From Marinagarivorans algicola (GTDB taxonomy: Bacteria > Pseudomonadota > Gammaproteobacteria > Pseudomonadales > Cellvibrionaceae), in the NCBI RefSeq assembly GCF_001292705.1, contig NZ_LGAK01000059.1:1-34021 (forward strand): a stretch of 34,021 nucleotides of DNA. Reading direction: 5' to 3'. A program made the translations under genes and the position numbers. The number at the start of each line of letters is the position of its first letter. Position 1 is the stretch's first letter. The notes under the pieces were generated by a model that was given only the letters and a program-made list of their open reading frames with translations, was not told the DNA's origin and searched no databases. Positions 18,012 through 25,815 of this stretch are shown in pieces.

Positions 18012-19349
18012 TTATAAAATAAAGCGGCTTAAGTCTTCGTCTTTGGCCAGCTCACCCAGTTCAGCATCAACAAAGGCAGCATCAATGATAATGCTTTGGC
18101 TGTCTTGTCCCGAATCAAACGAGGCTTTTTCAAGCAAGCGCTCAAGTACGGTATGCAAGCGACGCGCGCCAATATTTTCGGTGGTTTCGTTAACTTGATG
18201 CGCGGTTTCGGCAATACGGCGAATGCCATCTTTGGTAAAGCTTAAGGTGACGCCTTCGGCATTGAGTAGGGCAATATTTTGCTCGGTCAGTGAGGCGTTA
18301 GGCTCGATTAAAATACGTTCAAAGTCGTCGGGTGTTAATGCTTCAAGCTCTACGCGAATGGGCAAGCGACCTTGTAACTCAGGGATAAGATCAGAAGGCT
18401 TGGTTAGATGAAACGCGCCAGAGGTCACAAACAGTATATGGTCGGTTTTGATCATGCCGTGTTTGGTGCTGACTGTGCAGCCCTCTATTAATGGTAGTAA
18501 ATCGCGCTGCACGCCCTCGCGTGAGACATCGCCACCGCTGTTGCCTTGACGTTTGGCTACTTTGTCTATTTCGTCAATAAATACAATACCGTTTTGCTCG
18601 GCCGCTTCGATGGCGCGACTTTTGATATCGTCGTTGTTAACGAGTTTGGCAGCTTCCTCTTCGGTTAATTGCTTAAAGGCTTGTTTGACGGTTAATGTTT
18701 GTTTTTTGGTTTTGTCTTTATTCATGGACGCAAACATGCCTTGCAGCTGGTTGGTCATGTCTTCCATGCCTGGTGGGGCCATAATTTCTACGCCGACAGG
18801 GCTGGCGGCTACATCAACCTCAATGTCTTTGTCGTCGAGCTCACCTTGACGCAGTTTTTTGCGAAATATTTGGCGGGTCGAGGATTCGTGTTTTTCTTCT
18901 TCACCACGAACTGGGGGTAAAAGAACATCTAAAATACGGTCTTCGGCGGCATCTTGGGCGCGCTGTTGTACTTTTTGGGTTTCTTGCTCGCGCAGCATTT
19001 TAATAGCGTTTTCGACTAGGTCGCGCACAATTGATTCAACATCGCGGCCTACATAGCCCACCTCGGTGAATTTGGTCGCTTCAACTTTAATAAAAGGCGC
19101 ATTGGCCAATTTGGCTAGGCGACGGGCAATTTCGGTTTTACCCACGCCGGTGGGGCCAATCATTAAAATATTTTTGGGGGTGATTTCACTGCGCAACTCG
19201 GTGCTTAATTGCATGCGGCGCCAGCGGTTACGCAAGGCAATGGCCACAGCGCGTTTGGCGCTGCTTTGGCCGACAATGTGTTTGTCTAGTTCGTGCACAA
19301 TCTCGCGTGGGGTCATTGATTGTGTATTGGAGGCGGGAGTACTGGGCAT
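18012..19349 (-). CDS. hslU: ATP-dependent protease ATPase subunit HslU
   Basis: 445 residues, full length. It is the AAA+ unfoldase that feeds substrates to HslV. Walker A is GPTGVGKT (residues 65-72). The inserted I-domain (about residues 110-240) is present, Walker B is [12 protein letters not shown], and [16 protein letters not shown] lies in the C-terminal domain. The C-terminus ends DLSRFIL, the tail that inserts into HslV to activate it. It lies 39 bases after hslV in one operon. Confidence 0.98.
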   Translation of the reverse strand: MPSTPASNTQSMTPREIVHELDKHIVGQSSAKRAVAIALRNRWRRMQLSTELRSEITPKNILMIGPTGVGKTEIARRLAKLANAPFIKVEATKFTEVGYVGRDVESIVRDLVENAIKMLREQETQKVQQRAQDAAEDRILDVLLPPVRGEEEKHESSTRQIFRKKLRQGELDDKDIEVDVAASPVGVEIMAPPGMEDMTNQLQGMFASMNKDKTKKQTLTVKQAFKQLTEEEAAKLVNNDDIKSRAIEAAEQNGIVFIDEIDKVAKRQGNSGGDVSREGVQRDLLPLIEGCTVSTKHGMIKTDHILFVTSGAFHLTKPSDLIPELQGRLPIRVELEALTPDDFERILIEPNASLTEQNIALLNAEGVTLSFTKDGIRRIAETAHQVNETTENIGARRLHTVLERLLEKASFDSGQDSQSIIIDAAFVDAELGELAKDEDLSRFIL

Positions 19350-19388
19350 GAGGGTTCTCTTTGATTCTGTGATGCGTTGACGTAAGGG

Positions 19389-19913
19389 CTAAAATTTGAG
19401 CTCTTCAATGGTTTGGTTTTGGTTGGTGTATACGCAAATATCACCCGCAATGGTTAAGCTTTTAGCCACAATATCGTGGGCACTGAGTTCGGTGTTTTCA
19501 AGCAGTGCTCGGGCTGATGCTTGAGCAAACGAGCCACCGCTGCCAATGGCAATTAAGTCATCTTCTGGCTGAATAACATCGCCGTTGCCGGTAATAATCA
19601 GCGAGGCTTCGTGATTGGCAACTGCTAGTAGGGCTTCTAATTTGCGCAGTGCTCGGTCAGAGCGCCAGTCTTTGGCCAGCTCTACCGCTGCCCGCACCAA
19701 TTGGCCGTTATGCTCTTCGAGCTTGGCTTCAAAGCGTTCAAATAAGGTAAAGGCATCGGCAGTACCGCCTGCAAAACCAGCGATTACTTGCTTGTTATAC
19801 AGGTGGCGTACTTTACGGGCGTTACCTTTCATTACGGTATTGCCAAGTGAAACTTGACCGTCACCGCCAATTACAACGCTATTTCCGCGGCGTACAGACA
19901 CAATCGTAGTCAT
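19389..19913 (-). CDS. hslV: ATP-dependent protease peptidase subunit HslV
   Basis: 174 residues. It begins [10 protein letters not shown], so removal of Met exposes Thr2, the N-terminal nucleophile of this proteasome-like peptidase. [20 protein letters not shown] and [16 protein letters not shown] are family hallmarks. It forms a double hexamer capped by HslU. The start is fixed by the need for Thr2. A heat-shock-type promoter is placed 44-72 bases upstream. Confidence 0.98.
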   Translation of the reverse strand: MTTIVSVRRGNSVVIGGDGQVSLGNTVMKGNARKVRHLYNKQVIAGFAGGTADAFTLFERFEAKLEEHNGQLVRAAVELAKDWRSDRALRKLEALLAVANHEASLIITGNGDVIQPEDDLIAIGSGGSFAQASARALLENTELSAHDIVAKSLTIAGDICVYTNQNQTIEELKF

Positions 19914-19956
19914 GGGGAATCCTAATGTGAGTATATGGTATTGCGATCTATGGAAT

Positions 19957-19985
19957 ACTATGGGGACGAACTGGGTAAGTTCAAA
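19957..19985 (-). promoter_or_regulatory. Sigma-32 (heat-shock) promoter of hslVU
   Basis: On the minus strand TTTGAA (19980-19985), a 14-base spacer and CCCCATAGT (19957-19965) match the sigma-32 consensus CTTGAA / CCCCATNT closely in sequence and spacing. The start point would be about 35-40 bases before the hslV ATG. hslVU is a known heat-shock operon in E. coli. Confidence 0.8.
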
Positions 19986-20049
19986 TTAGTGCATTAAGCG
20001 GCAGTTTATATTTTTGTTAGCGCGCGGTGTACTGGGGCGATTTGGAGCT

Positions 20050-20841
20050 ATGTGGGGTGACCGGTTGGATATCAGTTTTTTAGTCGAACAATGCATTTTA
20101 TTGTTGGTAGCGTTTGTGGCAAACGTTTTATCGTCGCTCGCTGGCGGCGGTGCAGGGTTGTTACAATTGCCGGCGTTAATTTTTTTAGGTTTGCCGTTTG
20201 CGGTGGCATTAACCACACACAAAATCGCCTCTGTGGCGCTGGGTTTGGGTGCCAGTATTCAGCATGGCAAAACCGGTCATATACATTGGGGTTTTGCGAT
20301 TTTTATTTTAGCGGCGGGTTTGCCTGGCGTCGTATTGGGTGCTTATTGGGTACTGGCTATTCCAGAGCTCATAGCGCAAGTGTTGCTCGGTGTACTCACG
20401 CTAGCGCTAGGTGTGTATTCGATAGTGAAGCCTGCGTTAGGTGTCACTGCTATCGCGCGTCATCGCAATGGGTTAGGTTTAGTTATTGGTGGCAGCGTAT
20501 TGTTTTTGATTGGCGTATTAAATGGCTCACTTACCTCCGGTACGGGGTTGTTTGTGACGTTATGGCTTATTCGCTGGTTTGGCTTCGATTATAAACACGC
20601 CCTTGCTTACACTATGATTTTGGTGGGCTTTTTTTGGAATGGCGCAGGCGCGTTAACGCTGGTGTGGGTGCAAACGCCGCAATGGTCGTGGTTGCCGGTA
20701 TTATTACTTGGCTCGTTATTAGGCGGGTATTTTGGTGCTTATTGGGCGATTGCTAAAGGTAATCATTTTATTAAGCGAATTTTTGAGGGGCTTACTATTG
20801 TTGTGGGTGTCTCACTATTGGTAGAAGCTTGGATTTATTGA
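20050..20841 (+). CDS. TauE/SafE-family membrane transporter
   Basis: 263 residues from the ATG at 20050, with about eight hydrophobic segments. The N-terminal half has the family pattern VLSSLAGGGAGLLQLPALIF followed by ALTTHKIASVALGLGAS, and the C-terminal half repeats it (GVLNGSLTSGTGLFVTLWL ... KHALAYTMILVG). Members export or import sulfite, sulfoacetate or related organosulfur anions; the substrate here cannot be told. A TTG at 20014 would add 12 residues, and neither start has a well-spaced ribosome site. It is divergent from hslVU and has no metabolic neighbour that hints at the substrate. Confidence 0.88.
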   Translation: MWGDRLDISFLVEQCILLLVAFVANVLSSLAGGGAGLLQLPALIFLGLPFAVALTTHKIASVALGLGASIQHGKTGHIHWGFAIFILAAGLPGVVLGAYWVLAIPELIAQVLLGVLTLALGVYSIVKPALGVTAIARHRNGLGLVIGGSVLFLIGVLNGSLTSGTGLFVTLWLIRWFGFDYKHALAYTMILVGFFWNGAGALTLVWVQTPQWSWLPVLLLGSLLGGYFGAYWAIAKGNHFIKRIFEGLTIVVGVSLLVEAWIY

Positions 20842-20899
20842 TGTTTTTTTGTTTTTTTTGAGTGTTGTACTGAGGTGACGCCCGTACGGCAGTAGCAAC

Positions 20900-20921
20900 A
20901 TTCAAGCAATATTCAAGCAAT
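20900..20921. repeat. Perfect 11-bp tandem duplication (ATTCAAGCAAT x2)
   Basis: Two adjacent exact copies of ATTCAAGCAAT lie in the 258-base gap between the TauE and CPBP genes. It is probably a slippage duplication or a spaced pair of binding sites; nothing more is visible. Confidence 0.8.
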
Positions 20922-20944
20922 GCCCAGACACCCTGACGTGAATT

Positions 20945-20964
20945 TAAAACTGCCCGAGGTGTTG
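20945..20964 (+). repeat. Dispersed 20-base repeat, copy 1
   Basis: TAAAACTGCCCGAGGTGTTG matches TAAAACTGTCCGAAGTGTTG at 31571-31590 with two mismatches. Both copies are intergenic and about 10.6 kb apart. It may be the end of a mobile element or a short interspersed repeat. Confidence 0.5.
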
Positions 20965-21099
20965 ATTTTAGTGGCAGGTCACATGAAATACGTAGTTTTA
21001 CCCATATCTGCGATTAAAATATTTTTGCACACTAACCTCCCGAAGTGGTTGCCGGCTAGGCTGCCTTATTGACTCAGTACTCACCTCGAAGACGTTATT

Positions 21100-21771
21100 A
21101 TGCAACTCCATTCAACCCAGCCCATAACATTTAAGCAAGAGCTGCAAGCGGGCATTATTTTTTGCCAAGAGTATAGGCGTGCAATGAGTATTATCGTTGT
21201 AGCAACAACGCTTATGATTATCGTCAAATCGCCCAACATCCAAGTATTAAGCGGCATGTGGGCCCAAGCGCACTATGAATCGCTTTTAATGTATGGCGTG
21301 GTACCTTGTTTATTACTCGTTATACTAGGGCATCATAAATTAGACGCTCTTGCGCTAGGTATTGGTGATTGGCGATTTTGGTTGCCAGCAAGCGCTCTTT
21401 ATCTGGCTGCTGCTATTCCTATCATGCTTATCGGCGCAAATGACCAAGCTCTCAATGAATACTACCAAAAAACTAATGTTAATTGGCTAAGACATGTAAG
21501 TACTACGCTAATTTACCTTTTAGGGTGGGAATATTTTTTTAGAGGTTTTTTGTTAGCAGGGTTAAGAAAAAATCTTAAAGAAGGAGCTATTTTATTACAA
21601 ATGATTCCATTTACCTTACTCCATTTAGGTAAACCAGATATTGAAATTTTATCCTGTATTCTTTCGGGTTTAATATGGGGCTATATTTGCTATCGATCTC
21701 GCAGTTTTTGGCCTGCTTTTTTAATGCATGCCATTGTTAACTTTACAATGCTATTTGTAGCAAACACATAA
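21100..21771 (+). CDS. CPBP-family intramembrane protease (Abi/CAAX-type)
   Basis: 223 residues with about six membrane segments. The three family motifs are present: WEYFFRG (residues 143-149, with Glu144 and Arg148), FTLLH (171-175) and HAIVN (210-214). The usual EExxxR has Trp in place of the first Glu; the second Glu and the Arg are kept. The family holds eukaryotic CAAX prenyl proteases and bacterial proteins tied to bacteriocin self-immunity, envelope processing or protein secretion. No bacteriocin or peptide gene is visible next to it. A hairpin at 21797-21818 follows the stop. Confidence 0.85.
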   Translation: MQLHSTQPITFKQELQAGIIFCQEYRRAMSIIVVATTLMIIVKSPNIQVLSGMWAQAHYESLLMYGVVPCLLLVILGHHKLDALALGIGDWRFWLPASALYLAAAIPIMLIGANDQALNEYYQKTNVNWLRHVSTTLIYLLGWEYFFRGFLLAGLRKNLKEGAILLQMIPFTLLHLGKPDIEILSCILSGLIWGYICYRSRSFWPAFLMHAIVNFTMLFVANT

Positions 21772-21796
21772 AAAGTACCGCTTAGTTAAGCCAGGC

Positions 21797-21818
21797 AGTG
21801 GGGCAGGGTAACCCCACT
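21797..21818 (+). terminator. Possible terminator after the CPBP gene
   Basis: AGTGGGG (21797-21803) pairs perfectly with CCCCACT (21812-21818) around an eight-base loop, 25 bases after the CPBP stop. The tail is TAAATTTAAG, not a clean U-run. Confidence 0.4.
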
Positions 21819-21862
21819 TAAATTTAAGCCCGCTGAGAAAGAATTGATTGCAGTGAATCATC

Positions 21863-22147
21863 CTATCCTGCTGTATTTTTAGTGCGAATGTGACTATCAT
21901 ATTCATAAAATACGACACTTAACACCCGGTGAGGAGTATTTCCAATAGCCCGGTGAGAGCGCATAATTCGGCTTTTTTCTTCAGCATTATCGGCAAAAGT
22001 ACTCATCATAGAGATGGCTGACTGCTGATTAGCATTATCAAAAACTTTACGAAGTACTTTACCATCAATAATAATCACATCACCGATTTCACTTTCGATC
22101 TCTGATAATTATTCAACAAGACCTACAGTTAGAGCTTTAGGTTGCAT
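21863..22147 (-). pseudogene. Remnant of an ISAs1-family transposase
   Basis: From an ATG at 22147 the minus strand reads MQPKALTVGLVE, then a TAA (22109-22111), then in the same frame SEIGDVIIIDGKVLRKVFDN and QQSAISMMSTFAD. This resembles the IDGKxLR...F....SAIHMVSAFA block of ISAs1 (H-repeat) transposases. It then runs directly into RIMRSHRAIGNTPHRVLSVV and FYEYDSHIRTKNTAG, which resembles the C-terminal block (MRSHWxIEN.LHWVLDV.F.ED.SRIR..NA). The middle of the normal protein, well over 100 residues, is absent, and the N- and C-termini are also short. So this is an internally deleted, stop-interrupted relic. The family call is from memory of these motifs. Confidence 0.6.
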
Positions 22148-22206
22148 GGTAAATCTTTTTATAGTTAATTTTTAGTAACGGATTTTTATTCGCTATGAAG
22201 TGATGC

Positions 22207-22242
22207 ATTTCTAAGTTAAATTAAAAAATTTAACTTAGAAAT
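22207..22242. repeat. Perfect 16-bp hairpin with AAAA loop
   Basis: ATTTCTAAGTTAAATT (22207-22222), loop AAAA, then its exact reverse complement (22227-22242). It lies six bases from the second hairpin. With that neighbour and the ISAs1 relic it fills the 603-base gap 21772-22374. Confidence 0.9.
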
Positions 22243-22248
22243 TAAATA

Positions 22249-22301
22249 CCCTAATAATCCCAAGCTAATAATTTGAGATTATTAGCTTGGGATTATTAGG
22301 G
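22249..22301. repeat. Perfect 24-bp hairpin with five-base loop
   Basis: The arms 22249-22272 and 22278-22301 are exact reverse complements around TTGAG, and one more A:T pair extends the stem. Each arm contains the subsequence AATCCCAAGCTAATAAT or its complement. It lies 73 bases after the last gene of the leftward metal/ABC operon, so it could end that transcript. It is much longer than typical terminators and has no clean U-run, so a miniature mobile element is also possible. Confidence 0.9.
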
Positions 22302-22374
22302 TGAAGGTAATAGCGCATGAGGCGATGGTTATGCCCGAAGGCTAATAGTTAATACGGGCGGTGGTGTTTAGTTT

Positions 22375-23643
22375 TTAACGGCCGTTAAAACGAGGCACTT
22401 TGTTAAGATGCGTTTTATCGTAGGGTTCATGTCTAAATAATTTAGGGTAATAAAATTCTCGAAGTTTAGAATGATAAATGCGTACCCTATCTTCGTAATC
22501 GATACTCGCAGCGGTGCCTGTATTCGCTAATGATTGCAGTGATCGCTCAAGTAACGATGACGGTGCAATCAGTGAAACCCAGCCAGCGATACGATCGCGC
22601 TGCAGCCTACCATTGCGGTAAGCGGTACTGAGATTCTCAGTTGCCTGATCACCCACTTGCTGAAAGGCGTAATACCAAGGCCAATCGAACGAGGGTGGCT
22701 TGGGTTGGTAGTTGGCCCATTTGGGGTGGCGCTGTAAAAAATTATTCATAGTGATTTCTTTAGGGATATCCCAAGCATCATTAACTGTCTCTCTCTGATG
22801 CAATAAAATATCAGCGCCGGAAGGGAGTGGTACAGCCTTATCAATGGCGACTTTTGCACCAGCAGGTAACACCACCGCAGTGACGACCCAAAGCCCCACT
22901 AGGGTCGTTAGAATTATTGCACTTGATTGACGCCATGCTGAAACTATATAGCACACTACAGACCAAAATAAGGTAAATAGTAATACCATGATGCTAGCTT
23001 GTAGCAAGGTGCTCAACGACGTGCCGTTTATTGCACCAGCAAAAATCATAGGTACAAGAAGGCATAGCAATACGGCAGTGGTGCGTAATATTGTACGCAA
23101 TGGCCAGAGACTGGCAATGTGACTTACGCTTGATACGAGTAAGTGGTAACGCCCTGCTTTAATTTCGCTTGCCCTTAAATCATAGAGCAGCATAATGAGT
23201 ATTAAAGGGAACACAAAAGCAGCTAGAAATGAAAAATCAAACCGGCCAATAATTGTAATGCTCGGGTTGCTAACATCGCGCTCATAAATTTGTCCTTCAA
23301 GTGCAAGCATTCTTATTCGATGTTTCCACGGCTGATTGTCCCTCTGCCCTAAAGCGGCAAAAGCAAAGTCAGAGGGTGCATCATAAGTCATATGATAATG
23401 ATAAAAAGCAGCGCTACCCCAATCATTCCATTTCGAAGATTCAAGTGTGTTACTAGCTTCATTGGCTTGTACTAAGCTTTGTATTTGCACATGTTGATGT
23501 TTGATTTCGGCTTGACCAAAAGCGACTGAAAGCACAGATAGACATGTAACAATGATCATCCAAAACCATACAGTATGATCACGTGCAGTAAAGGCTATTT
23601 CGCGACGTATTGTTTTAATAAAAGGTGTTTCTAATGGATTCAT
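22375..23643 (-). CDS. ABC-2 type transporter permease, DUF3526 family (second of pair)
   Basis: 422 residues from the ATG at 23643, which overlaps the stop of the previous gene (ATGA) and has AGAGGA eight bases upstream. A longer open frame to 23682 is unlikely. One membrane segment near residue 35 is followed by a large extracytoplasmic loop of about 120 residues (containing WNDWGSAAFYHYHMTY). About five more segments follow, with the cytoplasmic stretch LLYDLRASEIKAGRYHLLVSS typical of ABC-2 permeases, and then a second soluble region towards the C-terminus. It should pair with the permease encoded at 23640-25076 and the ATPase encoded at 25103-25813. The direction and the substrate are unknown. 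Confidence 0.85.
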   Translation of the reverse strand: MNPLETPFIKTIRREIAFTARDHTVWFWMIIVTCLSVLSVAFGQAEIKHQHVQIQSLVQANEASNTLESSKWNDWGSAAFYHYHMTYDAPSDFAFAALGQRDNQPWKHRIRMLALEGQIYERDVSNPSITIIGRFDFSFLAAFVFPLILIMLLYDLRASEIKAGRYHLLVSSVSHIASLWPLRTILRTTAVLLCLLVPMIFAGAINGTSLSTLLQASIMVLLFTLFWSVVCYIVSAWRQSSAIILTTLVGLWVVTAVVLPAGAKVAIDKAVPLPSGADILLHQRETVNDAWDIPKEITMNNFLQRHPKWANYQPKPPSFDWPWYYAFQQVGDQATENLSTAYRNGRLQRDRIAGWVSLIAPSSLLERSLQSLANTGTAASIDYEDRVRIYHSKLREFYYPKLFRHEPYDKTHLNKVPRFNGR

Positions 23644-25076
23644 GAATTGATTCCTCTGGCACATAAAAACAACATAATGCACATCTCAAAAAACCATGTT
23701 AATAAAATGTTAAAAGAATAAAAAGCACTTTTCACTCGATCTGATAATATGGATTTTTTAAAATGATAAGAGCCTAATGATTTCCAGTTTGATGCATTAA
23801 TTCGCGCCTTAAGTCCCGATGCTTCATCTTTATTTCGTTGGATATCGTCGCTATAAGAAAGCTGCTCTGCATGCGCATGATTGAGTTTTTGAACAAATGA
23901 AAATCGTAGTGCTTCAGCTTCTTTTTGGAAACGATGATAGTTGGCAAGATCCGTTCCGGCTATTGACCGAGATATAAAGGTAATAGCGAGTGTTGGCGTT
24001 AGCCAGCCGTAGTTTGCTAGCTGTTGACTCTGTTGCGTTTCTCCTGCCATACGACGTGCTGCATAACTATTTAAAACATTAGTCAATTTTCTCTCGCCTT
24101 CAATGGCAACAATGCCGCGAAAATTTACTGGAAGATCTGCAAGGCTTTGCGCATTATATTTTTTTAAAAGCTGTTCGCGTAGTTGTCCAAATGCAGGATC
24201 GTTTATGTTGTGGCCATCACCGACTTTGTGCAGATCTGCGAGTAAGGTAAGATCAGTTTCAATCTTTCCTGAAAGGGGGGTTGTATAGGTGACAAAATTT
24301 ACCGCAAGCGAAGGAAGTGCTAAATTAAAAATAAACCAACAAGAGGATAAAACAGCTAGTACCGTGGAGCGTTTATGTAAAATACTTGAAACGCAGAGCG
24401 TCATGATACCCCAAACGATTAAGTATAATAAGTATACGCAAAACAATAATCCTGCAGCTATAGGGTCTGCTCCTTTGAACACAGCGATCGTGCAAGTCAC
24501 CATAAGAGGGATCATTATTATTATAATAAAAATGAGAAGCGCGAGGGCCTTACCTAATACGAGTGAGTAGCCGCTGACTCCGAGTGATAAAATCGGTGTT
24601 AGTAAGGCTGCTTCTCGTTCACGCGCAATTGCGCCATGCCCTAATAAAATGATGATCAATGGAGCAAAAATTTGATAAACAAGCGCTGGAGACAACCATG
24701 ATAACCCACCGAGGTCAGCGCTAGCACCAGATTCTGCAAACATGGCCGTATTTTGACGATGTCCTTCTAAGAATATAGATTGACCCGTTATAGCATCTAG
24801 GCCTGGATCGAAGGTCGCTAAAGGAGGGGGAGATCGAAAAACGTAGTGTCCATAGTGCACCATTCGATGTGGATGCCGATCGGGTTGTGTTAAAAATGTG
24901 TCTTCGGCATTTTTTTGTTGTTGAACTCTTGCGTTATTTTCGGCATTTATATGCCCAGTAGTTAATATACTCGTGATACTAATGAGCATCAAAAATACTA
25001 AGGACCCGCCGAGAGCAAGGTGTGATCGTAACCAATACCGTAGTTCGCCTACGGCAATATATACTATTTCTTTCAT
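23640..25076 (-). CDS. ABC-2 type transporter permease, DUF3526-like (first of pair)
   Basis: 478 residues. The first membrane segment (about residues 22-40) is followed by an extracytoplasmic loop of some 100 residues with the recognisable HYGHYVFRSPPPLATFDPG and FLEGHRQNTAMF. Then come LSPALVYQIFAPLIIILLGH and GAIAREREAALLTPILSLG, the conserved cytoplasmic coupling segment, and several more helices. A second large loop (about residues 260-430) precedes the final helix. Its stop overlaps the next start by four bases, so the two permeases are translationally coupled and likely form a heterodimer. It starts 26 bases after the ATPase gene ends. Confidence 0.85.
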   Translation of the reverse strand: MKEIVYIAVGELRYWLRSHLALGGSLVFLMLISITSILTTGHINAENNARVQQQKNAEDTFLTQPDRHPHRMVHYGHYVFRSPPPLATFDPGLDAITGQSIFLEGHRQNTAMFAESGASADLGGLSWLSPALVYQIFAPLIIILLGHGAIAREREAALLTPILSLGVSGYSLVLGKALALLIFIIIIMIPLMVTCTIAVFKGADPIAAGLLFCVYLLYLIVWGIMTLCVSSILHKRSTVLAVLSSCWFIFNLALPSLAVNFVTYTTPLSGKIETDLTLLADLHKVGDGHNINDPAFGQLREQLLKKYNAQSLADLPVNFRGIVAIEGERKLTNVLNSYAARRMAGETQQSQQLANYGWLTPTLAITFISRSIAGTDLANYHRFQKEAEALRFSFVQKLNHAHAEQLSYSDDIQRNKDEASGLKARINASNWKSLGSYHFKKSILSDRVKSAFYSFNILLTWFFEMCIMLFLCARGINS

Positions 25077-25102
25077 TGTCTATGCCAGCAATTATGAGGG
25101 GG

Positions 25103-25813
25103 CTATTTGTTACGTAAAAACGCGCTATGAACTATTTGAGGGTCAATGGGAGCATCACTGTGTGAGCTAAATTCTCCAACAAGTTGGCCATCGCGTAGCA
25201 AGCCGATACGCTCGGCTACTTGGCAAGCGCCATAGACATCATGAGTTACCATGAGAATAGCTTTTCCGTTGTTAGCGAGGTCGCGAATAAGAGCGTGAAA
25301 TTCATCAATGGCTGCTGGATCTAATCCAGAGGTGGGCTCATCGAGTAAAAGGATATCGGTATCTCGTAGTATGGAAAGAGCAATGGCTACCTTTTGACGC
25401 ATTCCCTTGGAGTAGTCGCGCAATTTTATTTTCCAAGAATCTTGGTTTAAAGACACTCTATTCAGTGCGTGTTGTATATCACTCTCTGTAACATGACGTT
25501 TTGCTAGTTGTAAAAAATACTTTAGATTTTCATAGGCATTCATGTGATCGTACAGTGAAGCAGATTCTGGTAAATAAGTCATCACTTTACGTGCTGCTGC
25601 AATGTTGCTTTTTACCTCTATACCTTTAACTCGTACTTGGCCTTGACTGGGTTTTAAGAAACCTAAAAAACTTAATAAAGTGGTTGATTTTCCGGCTCCG
25701 TTACCTCCTAATAATGCGTAAATTTCACCGCTATTGACATGAAAGTTAATGCCGTTGAGTGCTGCGCGATTTGCACGTTTGATATGAAGCGAGTCGGCTT
25801 GTAGCATCATCAT
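25103..25813 (-). CDS. ABC transporter ATP-binding protein
   Basis: 236 residues. Walker A is GGNGAGKST (residues 36-44), followed by the Q-loop region YLPESASLYDHM, signature YSKGMRQKVAIALS, Walker B DILLLDEPTSGLDP and switch His in LMVTHD. The sequence is of the ABC-2/CcmA-NosF class, which drives transporters with separate permeases. Three Met codons in a row open the frame and the start is two bases after the TonB receptor stop, so the genes are tightly coupled. It should energise the two permeases encoded downstream. Confidence 0.95.
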   Translation of the reverse strand: MMMLQADSLHIKRANRAALNGINFHVNSGEIYALLGGNGAGKSTTLLSFLGFLKPSQGQVRVKGIEVKSNIAAARKVMTYLPESASLYDHMNAYENLKYFLQLAKRHVTESDIQHALNRVSLNQDSWKIKLRDYSKGMRQKVAIALSILRDTDILLLDEPTSGLDPAAIDEFHALIRDLANNGKAILMVTHDVYGACQVAERIGLLRDGQLVGEFSSHSDAPIDPQIVHSAFLRNK

Positions 25814-25815
25814 AA

